Source of the DNA: Lachnospiraceae bacterium
GTDB taxonomy: Bacteria > Bacillota > Clostridia > Lachnospirales > Lachnospiraceae
Direction of reading: 5' to 3'
NCBI GenBank assembly: GCA_910575155.1
Contig: CAJTDX010000026.1
Span: forward strand, 1-48,988
DNA length: 48,988 nt
The position numbers and the translations under genes were made by a program. Each line of letters starts with the position of its first letter. Position 1 is the stretch's first letter. Below the pieces are notes generated by a model. That model had not been told where the DNA came from. It did no database searches and saw nothing but the letters and a program-made list of their open reading frames with translations. Shown here in pieces: positions 16,902-24,870 of this stretch.

Positions 16902-18776
16902 TTGACAAAGAAAACAGAAAAACAGGATTCCGTTTTCAACAGTCGGTTAGAGTATTTCCATGACGAGTTGCGCTGGCTTTATATGGAACTGTATGATAAC
17001 GGTTCTATGTTTATGGAACTGTGCGATAACCTGTATTGTTTTTATAAACAACGGGGAAAAGACTTAAAAGAGCGGGATTTAAAGAGGGTAAAACGTCCTG
17101 ACTGGTACAAACAGAACGATATGCTGGGGATGATGTTTTACATTGACAATTTTGCGGGCAATATACCTGGTGTGGAAGAAAAATTGGAGTATCTTGAAAA
17201 ATGTAACGTAAACTATATCCATCTGATGCCGTTCCTGGAGACGCCAGAGGGGAGGTCGGACGGAGGGTATGCAGTGTCGGATTTCCGAAAGGTGCAGAAA
17301 AAGCTGGGAACAATGGAGGAGCTGGAACACCTGACTGCCGCATGTCATAAAAAGAATATAAATGTCTGTATGGACTTTGTAATGAATCATACATCGGAAG
17401 AACATGAGTGGGCGAAAAAGGCTCGTCAGGGAGACGGTGAGTATATGGACCGTTACTTCTTTTACGAAGATTATACAATCCCGGAGAGGTATGAAAGGAC
17501 AGTTCCTCAGGTATTTCCAACAACGGCGCCCGGAAATTTTACATGGCTGCCGGATGCAAGGCATTATGTCATGACATCGTTTTATCCGTATCAGTGGGAT
17601 TTAAACTATAAGAATCCTCGTGTATTTAATGAAATGATGTATAATTTCTTATATTTGGCCAATCACGGGATTGATATTGTCCGTATTGACGCGGTGCCAT
17701 ATATCTGGAAAGAGCTGGATACGCAATGCAGGAATCTGAAACAAGTCCATACGATTGTCCGTCTGATGCGCCTGATCAGCGAGATCGTGTGTCCAGGTGT
17801 GCTGCTGCTTGGTGAAGTTGTTATGGAACCGGAGAAAGTGGTACCATATTTTGGGACAGTAGAAAAGCCGGAATGCCATATGCTTTATAATGTGACTACT
17901 ATGGCAACAACGTGGCATACAGTGGCGACACGGGAGGTCAGTCTTTTAAAAAAGCAGCTGGATATTGTGAATGCACTGCCCAAGGAATATATTTTTTTAA
18001 ATTATCTGCGCTGCCATGATGATATAGGATGGGGTCTGGATTATGGAACACTGAAATGCGAAGGGATAGAAGAACGTTCCCACAAGTACTATCTCAACAA
18101 TTATTTTCAGGGATTTGAAGGGGGCAGCAACAGCAGGGGAGAATTATATAATGCTGACCCGGTAACGGGTGATGCCCGTTTTTGCGGAACTACTGCGTCT
18201 ATGTGCGGAATTGAAAAGGCAGGGTTTGAGTAGAACGAAGAGGACATGGAAAGAGCTATAAAGCTGGATGTAATGCTTCATGCTTATATGTTTATGCAGT
18301 CGGGAATCCCGGTGCTTTACAGTGGCGATGAAGTCGGACAGGTGAATGATTACACCTATAAAAAAGACCCGAATAAAGCGGATGATTCACGTTATATACA
18401 CCGGGGGGCTTTCCCGTGGCATCTTGCAGAACAGGTGGATGATGAGACTTGTGTGGCAGGGCGTATTTTTAACTGGTTAGGACGTCTGGAAAATATCAGG
18501 AAGTCGGAACAGGCATTTGTCTGTCAGGCGGACACATGGACCATTGAGACGTTTGATGCCAGTGTGCTGTGTATTGGCAGATATTATGAAGGTGAAAAAG
18601 TCTTTGGGATATTCAATTTCAGTGAACATGATAAAACTGCATGGATCAATGAAGCTGATGGGATATATACAGATATGCTGTATGGAGAAAAGATGAAAGC
18701 GTCTGGAGTGAATGTTCCTGCCTATGGTTTTCTCTATTTGAAAAGGGAGAGGGAGGTTTCAGATGAAAAAGTATGA
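16902..18776 (+). pseudogene. Amylosucrase-like GH13 enzyme with an in-frame amber codon
   Basis: About 625 codons in one frame, split by TAG at 18231-18233. The part before it holds the barrel with 'RSDGGYAVSDF', nucleophile motif 'VRIDAVPYIW', acid/base motif 'LLGEVV' and stabiliser motif 'RCHDDIGW'. The part after it (possible restart at ATG 18246) supplies the last barrel strand ('GIPVLYSGDEVGQ', 'NKADDSRY') and the C-terminal beta domain. The order and spacing match GH13 subfamily 4 (amylosucrase), enzymes that split sucrose and can transfer glucose to a glucan. TTG 16902 is preferred because AGGGGG is 7 bases upstream; ATG 16881 is an alternative. A C-to-T change of a Gln codon would create the stop. 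Function depends on readthrough or reassembly of the halves. Confidence 0.8.
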
Positions 18777-19731
18777 CGTAATTGCCCTGGGAGAATTGCT
18801 GGTGGATTTCACAATGAATGGAACCAGCAGACAGGGAAATCCTCTGTTTGAAGCAAATCCGGGAGGGGCGCCATGTAATGTTTTATCAATGCTGCAGCGG
18901 TTGGGAAAAAGAACGGCATTTATCGGTAAAGTGGGTGACGATTCTTTTGGCCGGATGCTCAGGGAAGCAGTGTCACAGCAGGGAATTGATATCAGTAATC
19001 TGATTATGGACAAGGAAGCGCCGACGACGCTTGCATTTGTTCATACGGCTTTGGACGGGGAACGGAGTTTTTCATTTTACCGGGATCCCGGCGCTGATAT
19101 GATGCTCAGGAAGGAAGAGATAAATCGTTCTGTTTTGAAAGACACGAAAATTTTCCATTTTGGAAGTCTGTCAATGACCGACGAAAAAATCGAGGGTGCG
19201 ACCAGGATGGCGCTAAGAGCGGCGAAGGATGGAGGGGCGTTGATTTCCTTTGACCCCAATTTTCGTCCTCTGCTGTGGAAGAGTCTGGAGAAGGCAAAGG
19301 AAAAGATCGCTTATGGGATCAGTCAGTGCCACATCCTTAAAATTTCAGATGATGAAATTGAATTTTTTGCAGGTACTGTGGATATTGACGGGGGCGTTGA
19401 AAGGATTCAGAAAGAATTCAACACACCATTTATCTGTGCAACAATGGGAAGGAAGGGAAGCAGAGTCTACTATCATGGAGAACGGGTGGAATGCGAACCA
19501 TTTTTATGCGAAAATACAATCGAAACAACCGGAGCAGGCGATACTTTTATGGCCTGTATCCTGAATATGATTTTGGAACATGATTTAGACACGATGGATA
19601 GGCAAAGGATGTATGAAATGCTGGAGTTTGCTAATGCGGCGGCTTCTATTATTACAACAAAAAATGGCGCATTGAAAGTTATGCCGGACAGGGCAGAGGT
19701 ATGGGCATTGATAGAGGAAAGGAAACGGTGA
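18763..19731 (+). CDS. scrK: Fructokinase (PfkB/ribokinase family)
   Basis: A 322-residue kinase expected to phosphorylate fructose released by the GH32 or amylosucrase reaction. PfkB signatures are present: 'GELLVDF' and 'NPGGAPCNV' near the N-terminus, 'DPNFRPLLW' in the middle, and 'TTGAGDTFMA' with catalytic D260. It overlaps the end of the GH13 gene by 14 bases, so it may be translationally coupled; the amber codon upstream could therefore reduce its expression. AGGGAGAGGGAGG precedes the start. The symbol follows sucrose-operon usage and rests on context. Confidence 0.9.
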   Translation: MKKYDVIALGELLVDFTMNGTSRQGNPLFEANPGGAPCNVLSMLQRLGKRTAFIGKVGDDSFGRMLREAVSQQGIDISNLIMDKEAPTTLAFVHTALDGERSFSFYRDPGADMMLRKEEINRSVLKDTKIFHFGSLSMTDEKIEGATRMALRAAKDGGALISFDPNFRPLLWKSLEKAKEKIAYGISQCHILKISDDEIEFFAGTVDIDGGVERIQKEFNTPFICATMGRKGSRVYYHGERVECEPFLCENTIETTGAGDTFMACILNMILEHDLDTMDRQRMYEMLEFANAAASIITTKNGALKVMPDRAEVWALIEERKR

Positions 19732-19737
19732 AAAAGG

Positions 19738-19974
19738 ATGAGGGAAATAGAGCTATCATTGACAAGTATTGATAAAGTGAAAAATTTTGTTTCCATTACT
19801 GCAAAATTTGATGCAGAGATAGATTTGGTCAGCGGCAGATATATTATTGACGCAAAATCCATTATGGGTATTTTCAGCATAGATCTGTCGAAGCCGGTCA
19901 GGATCAGGATTTATGAAGGTAAGGAAGATACGGATGATATTATAAATGCATTAAATGAATATGTAAAAAAGTAA
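19738..19974 (+). CDS. HPr-like protein with regulatory Ser but no catalytic His (Crh-like)
   Basis: A 78-residue HPr-fold protein. The catalytic loop around His-15 is absent; the equivalent region reads 'SLTSIDKVKNFV' with no histidine. In contrast the HPr kinase target is preserved: 'DAKSIMGIFSIDL', with S41 at the position of HPr Ser-46. By analogy with Bacillus Crh it could act as a regulatory phosphoprotein, not a phosphate carrier. Such short proteins are known in Clostridia but I know of no experiment on them. It starts 6 bases after fructokinase and ends the operon; beyond its stop lie remnants of unrelated genes. Confidence 0.75.
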   Translation: MREIELSLTSIDKVKNFVSITAKFDAEIDLVSGRYIIDAKSIMGIFSIDLSKPVRIRIYEGKEDTDDIINALNEYVKK

Positions 19975-20082
19975 AACTTCAGGCAATTCCTTGATCCGCT
20001 GCATTTGCTGTTTGTACTTACGCTTGCTTTTCTTTATTTTGCTTATATTGAAGTAATCGTTAAAAAATTTATTCATTGTCAT
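19975..20082 (-). pseudogene. Truncated DUF1048-like gene
   Basis: On the minus strand, ATG 20076 (or 20082) begins 'MNKFFNDYFN', followed by a basic helix and 'YKQQMQRIKELPE', which resembles the N-terminal third of DUF1048 proteins (about 110 residues, usually encoded right after a PadR regulator). The similarity stops at about 19978, exactly where the Crh-like gene ends on the other strand, so the rest has been lost at a junction. It lies just downstream of the PadR remnant, which supports the assignment. Confidence 0.55.
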
Positions 20083-20092
20083 TGTTTTCCTT

Positions 20093-20312
20093 TCATTCAT
20101 TGATTTTTGATGATAAGAATTCCCACTTTTCCAAAAAACGCCGCAATTCTTCTCGTTCCGCATCATTGAGCGAATAAAATTTTCGTGGCGGACCAAGTTC
20201 AGATCGTTTTTTTGAATATTTACAGGTTTGTTTTTTTCAATCTAACTAAAATAGTGTAAACAGTTCCCTCGACAACATCTGTAAATCCAAGTCTGTTCAG
20301 TTCCTGTCAATA
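20093..20312 (-). pseudogene. PadR-family regulator remnant
   Basis: The minus strand encodes, in two frames, the C-terminal part of a PadR regulator: 'GFTDVVEGTVYTILVRL' (about 20284-20230) and then, after a frameshift near 20220, 'GPPRKFYSLNDAEREELRR', ending at TGA 20095-20093. The N-terminal part of the winged helix is missing. Adjacent DUF1048-like sequence on the same strand matches the usual PadR-DUF1048 pairing. The unit is dead: frameshifted, lacking its start, and cut at the far end. Confidence 0.6.
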
Positions 20313-20405
20313 CCTTTTCAAAATTATCTGATAAACACATAGAGCAAAGATTTGTCTCTGCCGCCGGCGCCGGATCGCTGACAGACAATGAATATTTACT
20401 TTTTG

Positions 20406-20433
20406 TTGAAAAATATAAACAATATGATATAAT
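20406..20433 (+). promoter_or_regulatory. Promoter of the Fn3-like secreted protein gene
   Basis: TTGAAA at 20406-20411 and TATAAT at 20428-20433 with a 16-base spacer, about 80 bases before ATG 20512. The spacer (AAATAAACAAATGA-like) is nearly identical to that of the promoter at 621-648. Confidence 0.6.
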
Positions 20434-20511
20434 GGAGCTTGAAAGAAGAAATCAGAATTGATTTTACAGGGAGAAATTTCAAAAACACAGCGTAGAAAGG
20501 AAATGTTAGTT

Positions 20512-21317
20512 ATGAAAAAAATTATGTTGAGGACACTTATTACCACCGCATTGCTTGCAGCCATGTTTGTAATTATGCCTGTATCCGGCAGCAGCGTGGA
20601 GGCTGCCGTAAAGAAGCCGGCGCCAGTAAAAAAGATTGAAACAATGAAAGTGACAAAAAATTCCATCCAGATTCAGTACAGTAAAGCGAAGAGGGCAAAG
20701 GAATATCAGATCACTGTGTTTAATGGCAAGGAAAAAGTAAAGAGCATGAAATCAAAAAAGACTACATGTACAGTGAAAGGCCTGAAGCCAAATGTACAAT
20801 ATACCATCAGGGTCTGCGGGTATAATGGAAAAACCTCTGGAAAAAAGGCGTCTGCGAAAATATATACGGCAAATCAGGAGGGAGTTGTGTCAATAGGAAG
20901 AAGCACAGCCAGGGGCAAGGTCCTTGAAAGAGAATACAAGGCGTGGAGAGCTCATGTGATTAAAGAGGCAGAAAAGATTTATGTGAAGAACCAGCAGAAT
21001 GGGAGGGGTTTTTAGCTTATGTGGCCATGGAAGTGGATATTTCCGGTAAGCGTTGCACCAAAGAGATCACCAATTACCAGGGAAATCCCCATCAATATGA
21101 CAGGAAAAAAGTTTATGAAACATATAAAAAAGGAAAAGGGACAAACCTGGAGCTGTACCAGCTTCTCCTTGACATTGTCAATGAATCAGGAAGAATTGAG
21201 TGCGAGATCTTGGAGGATGAAAGAGGGATGTATATGGCAAATTGGACAGATGGATGGAGGTTAACCATTACTACTTATAGTTTCAGTGGTACAAGAATCA
21301 GACCAAAACAGGATTAA
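20512..21317 (+). pseudogene. Secreted fibronectin-type-III-like protein with a frameshift
   Basis: The first frame (20512-21015) encodes a signal peptide (residues 1-about 30), an Fn3-like domain ('IQIQYSKAKRAKEYQITVF', 'TCTVKGLKPNVQYTIRV') and a helical stretch, then stops at TAG in 'NGRGF'. The other frame continues from 'EGFLAYVAMEVDIS' to TAA at 21315-21317 with a further 95 residues. The break is at a T5 run (21009-21013); one more T would restore a protein of about 268 residues. ATG 20512 is 10 bases from AGGA. I do not recognise the C-terminal domain. It may be a phase-variable or inactivated gene or a homopolymer error. Confidence 0.65.
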
Positions 21318-21337
21318 GGGAATAAATAAAAGGACAG

Positions 21338-21388
21338 AAAACCTGAACGTGCTTTATGGAGATTCCATAGAGTGGGTTCGGGTTTTTT
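21338..21388 (+). terminator. Intrinsic terminator after the Fn3-like gene
   Basis: AAACCTGAAC pairs with GTTCGGGTTT around an inner TTATGGA/TCCATA stem, followed by a run of seven T residues. It lies about 20 bases after the second-frame stop codon, which supports that frame as the true end of the gene. Confidence 0.8.
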
Positions 21389-21489
21389 TAAAGTAATCAT
21401 TTCACATCACTGCAAATACATTTAACGTTATTATTGTGGATTAATTGGGCAATGGGTATTATAATATTGGGTTTAAGGAAGGTGGTTCT

Positions 21490-22209
21490 ATGATTAATAT
21501 TGCTGTCTGCGATGATGAAAAATGTATGGCAGAAAAAATTGAAAAAATGGCGGAAAATTTTTTCAGAAAGAAACATACAGAAATCTCCATTATAAAGTAT
21601 TCTTCGGGAGAAGGATTGCTAAAAAGCAATGAAAGAACAGAGATTCTTTTTCTTGATATTGGGATGCGTGGAATGGATGGAATAGAAACGGCCAGAAGGC
21701 TGAGGGGGAATGGTTATGATGGGTTTTTGATTTTTATAACCGTTTTAAAAGAAATGGTATTCCAGTCTTTTGAGGTACAGCCGTTTGATTATTTAGTGAA
21801 GCCTGTGCAGGAAGAGCATTTTGAGAAGACAATGGAGAGGCTTGTTCGTTCCATGCAGGATAGGATATCGCCGGAAAAAGTAAATTTGCTGGTTCAGAAG
21901 GGATGCGAACGCAATATCATTTCTTTTCAGGAACTGGTCTGTTGTGAAATCATAGACAGGAAAGTGTATTTATATCTGGCGTCGGGAGAGGTCATTGACT
22001 ACTATGAAAGTATTGAGAAGTTGGAAAAGAAGCTGGACGGAAGATTTTTCAGATGCCACAGAAGCTATCTGATCAATCTGAACTATCTGAAAAGCTATAG
22101 GAACAGCACAGCATATATGGCAAATGGAAAAGAAATACCGGTGTCGCGCCTGCGAAGTAAGGAATTTTCCAAAGTAATTTTACAGTATATGAGGGAATGG
22201 AGATTGTGA
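21490..22209 (+). CDS. LytTR-family response regulator, second system
   Basis: A 239-residue regulator. The receiver domain has the D8-D9-E10 pocket, phospho-acceptor D56 ('ILFLDIGM') and 'DYLVKP'. The LytTR domain covers about residues 130-235 with 'FFRCHRSYLINLNYLKSY'. ATG 21490 is chosen over an upstream in-frame start because AAGGAAGGTGG lies at the right distance. The kinase gene begins 1 base after its stop. Unlike the first and third systems, no ABC transporter follows directly; the next genes encode a coiled-coil hypothetical protein and a TetR regulator. Confidence 0.9.
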   Translation: MINIAVCDDEKCMAEKIEKMAENFFRKKHTEISIIKYSSGEGLLKSNERTEILFLDIGMRGMDGIETARRLRGNGYDGFLIFITVLKEMVFQSFEVQPFDYLVKPVQEEHFEKTMERLVRSMQDRISPEKVNLLVQKGCERNIISFQELVCCEIIDRKVYLYLASGEVIDYYESIEKLEKKLDGRFFRCHRSYLINLNYLKSYRNSTAYMANGKEIPVSRLRSKEFSKVILQYMREWRL

Positions 22210-22210
22210 A

Positions 22211-23533
22211 ATGATTGATTATTTGGATTTTTTTAATAGATACATCATGACAGGTCTTGAACTACTCATGGAGTTTTGGTTCTTCACAGGATTTTTGCAG
22301 AAAAAAGGAAAACCCATATACAGTATATTGTTTGCGGTCTTTGAAGCGTTTGTTCTGATGGTTTTTAACTTACAGGGAATTTTAGCAGTTCTTGTATTAA
22401 TCGTGTGCCTTATGGCAGCAGGAAAACAGCTTTATAGAACAGATTTTGTTTCCGCGGCTTTATATGCCGTCGTAACGGTTGAGATTATGGCTTTATGCTT
22501 TGGATTATTTAACTCCTTATCTTATATTTTGTTCCCCATTGTTTTTGAAAAGAATGCAGAAATTTTCAGTTATGTGTCAGCGGTGGCGGGAAATATTTTC
22601 TCTCTTTTGCTGGCGGTTTTGTGTTACCGGATTATACAGCAGTGCTGTGTATGTGAGGAAGCAGTCAGCAGAAACTATATATTTATGATACTGATGCCAG
22701 TTTTATTAATCTTTCTTGCAAGTGAATATATCAATGAAAATATTTATGGAAACACGGTTACGATCGAACAGGATGGATTGATATCCGGCGTGAATCCGTA
22801 TCAAATGCTGTTGATGCAGGCGTTAGGGGCGGTAAGTTTATTCTGCATCATGTTTTCTTATAAAAAGCTCGCGGAAAGTTTCAGACAGAATAAAGAAGCG
22901 GCGCTGTTAGAGCAGCAGACACATTCCCTGAATCAGTATGTGGAAGAGGCAAAATTGCGCTATGAAAAAACAAAATCATTTCGGCATGATATCAAAAATC
23001 ATATAATGGTTGTCAAAGAGCTGCTGCAAAACCAAAAGACGGAAGCGGCATTACAGTATGTGGAAGGGATGCAAAACCTGACAGAAGATCTGTCATTTCC
23101 GGTCAGTACCGGCCATCCGGCGCTCGATATTCTGCTTGGAAATAAGTTGGGGATTGCAGAAGAAAACAGGATAGAGATCCGGTGTTCTCTGGTGGTTCCA
23201 TATCCCTGCGGAATCAGCGACATAGATTTGTGCATTATTTTAGGGAATGCACTGGATAACGCTGTTTCTGCCTGTAGCCGGCTCAGCGATGAAAAACAAA
23301 AATATATCCATGTTGCGGGGAAGGCGCAGGGAGATTTTCTGCTTCTGGAAATAGAAAACAGTTATTCTGGCAGAAGGATGATCCAAAGCGGAACGGGGCT
23401 TGCAAATATCAAAGCGGCGGTAGAGAAATATCAGGGAGCGATGGAGATACGGACGGAGGGTGAAAAATTTGTACTAAGTATCCTTTTAATCATTCCACAG
23501 CAGTCAGGAAGCATTTCGCATCAGGCAGGTTAA
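22211..23533 (+). CDS. GHKL-family sensor histidine kinase, second system
   Basis: A 440-residue membrane kinase with about six hydrophobic segments in residues 1-220. Its phospho-acceptor motif is 'SFRHDIKNHIMVV' with H259, its N box is 'ILGNALDNAVSA', and its G box is 'GTGLANIKAAVEKY'. The final 15 residues after the ATPase domain are short and polar. Cognate partner of the regulator that ends 1 base upstream. The signal is unknown; kinases of this layout often sense peptides. Confidence 0.9.
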   Translation: MIDYLDFFNRYIMTGLELLMEFWFFTGFLQKKGKPIYSILFAVFEAFVLMVFNLQGILAVLVLIVCLMAAGKQLYRTDFVSAALYAVVTVEIMALCFGLFNSLSYILFPIVFEKNAEIFSYVSAVAGNIFSLLLAVLCYRIIQQCCVCEEAVSRNYIFMILMPVLLIFLASEYINENIYGNTVTIEQDGLISGVNPYQMLLMQALGAVSLFCIMFSYKKLAESFRQNKEAALLEQQTHSLNQYVEEAKLRYEKTKSFRHDIKNHIMVVKELLQNQKTEAALQYVEGMQNLTEDLSFPVSTGHPALDILLGNKLGIAEENRIEIRCSLVVPYPCGISDIDLCIILGNALDNAVSACSRLSDEKQKYIHVAGKAQGDFLLLEIENSYSGRRMIQSGTGLANIKAAVEKYQGAMEIRTEGEKFVLSILLIIPQQSGSISHQAG

Positions 23534-23608
23534 ATGCCGTCAAAGAAATGACGAATAAGGATAGAGGAAGGGGAGATAAAAATACTGTCAAAAAAGGAGG
23601 ACAAAATT

Positions 23609-24127
23609 ATGTCAATGCAGGTAAGCGGTAGTTACAGGGACTGCAGAAATGAGTTTTGGGAAAGGCTTCAGGAAGGTAAAGATAGCACAAAGGCAGCTGG
23701 AACAGAACGAAGTGCAGGAGATACAAGTGAAAGCATTCCGTTTCCAAAGGACGAGTATATCAGCAGTGAGAAGTCAGGCGCAGGGCCAGACGGGTTATAC
23801 CATATGGGAAAAGATGAAAACGGAAATCCTAAAGTGTTGTATAATGATCCGAAAAAAAATGAAGGCGCTGACAAACATGGACAGCCAAAAGTTGGGGCAG
23901 ATAATCCAAAGAAGTATGCGGAGAACTGTACAGCGAATACGGATAAGGTTGACAGGGAAATTGAAAAACTGAAAGAACAGAAACAGCAGTTGGAGCAGCA
24001 GATCAAAGCAGCTTTAGATGATGAAGAAAAGGTAAAAGAGCTGGAGAAGAAATTATCCCGGATAGAGGCAGAACTAAGCCAAAAAGATAACGATACATAC
24101 AGGCGTCAGAATGCAGTGATTTCTTAA
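23609..24127 (+). CDS. Hydrophilic coiled-coil protein of unknown function
   Basis: A 172-residue protein with no signal peptide and no membrane segment. Residues 1-105 are polar and low in hydrophobics ('YHMGKDENGNPKVLYNDPKK'). Residues about 112-160 form a strong predicted coiled coil rich in E, K and Q ('DREIEKLKEQKQQLEQQIKA'), ending 'NDTYRRQNAVIS'. I have a sense of similar proteins in Lachnospiraceae but no assigned function. AAAAGGAGG precedes ATG. It lies 75 bases after the second kinase gene and may be read with it or controlled by it. Confidence 0.75.
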   Translation: MSMQVSGSYRDCRNEFWERLQEGKDSTKAAGTERSAGDTSESIPFPKDEYISSEKSGAGPDGLYHMGKDENGNPKVLYNDPKKNEGADKHGQPKVGADNPKKYAENCTANTDKVDREIEKLKEQKQQLEQQIKAALDDEEKVKELEKKLSRIEAELSQKDNDTYRRQNAVIS

Positions 24128-24210
24128 TGTGAAGAGTTTGTCAGGATTTTGTTGACGTCCAAAGGTATACCTGGCAGAATGAAAGTATTCACTTGCATGG
24201 AGGTGGTAAT

Positions 24211-24783
24211 TTGGACGAGACAAGTCAGAAAATCATTGATGCTGCAATGATGCTGGTAAGGGATCATGGATATGTTGCGACTACAACGAAAGTGATTGCA
24301 AAGGCTGCGGGTGTGAATGAGTGTACCCTGTTTCGGAAATTCAAGAATAAGAAAGATATTGTGCTGCAGGGTGTGAATCAGGCGAAATGGAGGGCAAATG
24401 TAACGCCGGAGATTTTTCAGAACGTGCAGTGGGACTTGCGGGCGGATACAGAGATGTTTATGAGAGCATATATGGACAGGATGACGCCGGACTTTGTAAA
24501 TTTGTCGATCGGTTTGAGAGCGCCGCAATTATATGAAGAAACCGCTTCTCTTATTATGAAAGTTCCACAGGCTTTTTTATTGTCATTCACACAGTATCTG
24601 AATAAAATGCATGAAATGGGGAAATTGCCAAAGGCAGATTTTGACGCGCTGGCGCTGACGGTTTTCTCATCGGCATTTGGATATACGTTTTTAAAAGCGT
24701 CTTTTGGTAATGGATTATTGAACGTGGAAAAAGATGATTATATAAAAAACAGCGTACAAATGTTTATAAAAAGTTTAGAATAA
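24211..24783 (+). CDS. TetR-family transcriptional regulator
   Basis: About 190 residues. An N-terminal TetR helix-turn-helix ('IIDAAMMLVRDHGYVATTTKVIAKAAGVNECTLFRKF', written here only as its start 'IIDAAMMLVRDHGY' and end 'TLFRKF') is followed by an all-helical ligand-binding domain. TTG 24211 is preferred because GGAGGTGG lies 4-5 bases upstream; another in-frame TTG occurs at 24193. A 24-bp palindrome 7 bases after its stop codon, ahead of the acetolactate synthase remnant, is a candidate operator. Its target could have been that gene, the coiled-coil gene upstream, or both. Confidence 0.85.
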   Translation: MDETSQKIIDAAMMLVRDHGYVATTTKVIAKAAGVNECTLFRKFKNKKDIVLQGVNQAKWRANVTPEIFQNVQWDLRADTEMFMRAYMDRMTPDFVNLSIGLRAPQLYEETASLIMKVPQAFLLSFTQYLNKMHEMGKLPKADFDALALTVFSSAFGYTFLKASFGNGLLNVEKDDYIKNSVQMFIKSLE

Positions 24784-24790
24784 TCACGAT

Positions 24791-24814
24791 CGGTACTGTC
24801 CCGCGGCAGTACCG
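24791..24814. promoter_or_regulatory. Palindrome between TetR gene and acetolactate synthase remnant
   Basis: CGGTACTG (24791-24798) and CAGTACCG (24807-24814) form a perfect 8-bp inverted repeat with an 8-base centre. It is followed by A residues, not T, on the plus strand, so it does not look like a terminator for the TetR gene. Its size suits a TetR-type operator; the assignment is inference. Confidence 0.4.
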
Positions 24815-24870
24815 AAAAAAATAAACTTTATGCAAGCAAGTACACGCATAAAAGAGGAGGAATGATAGCT

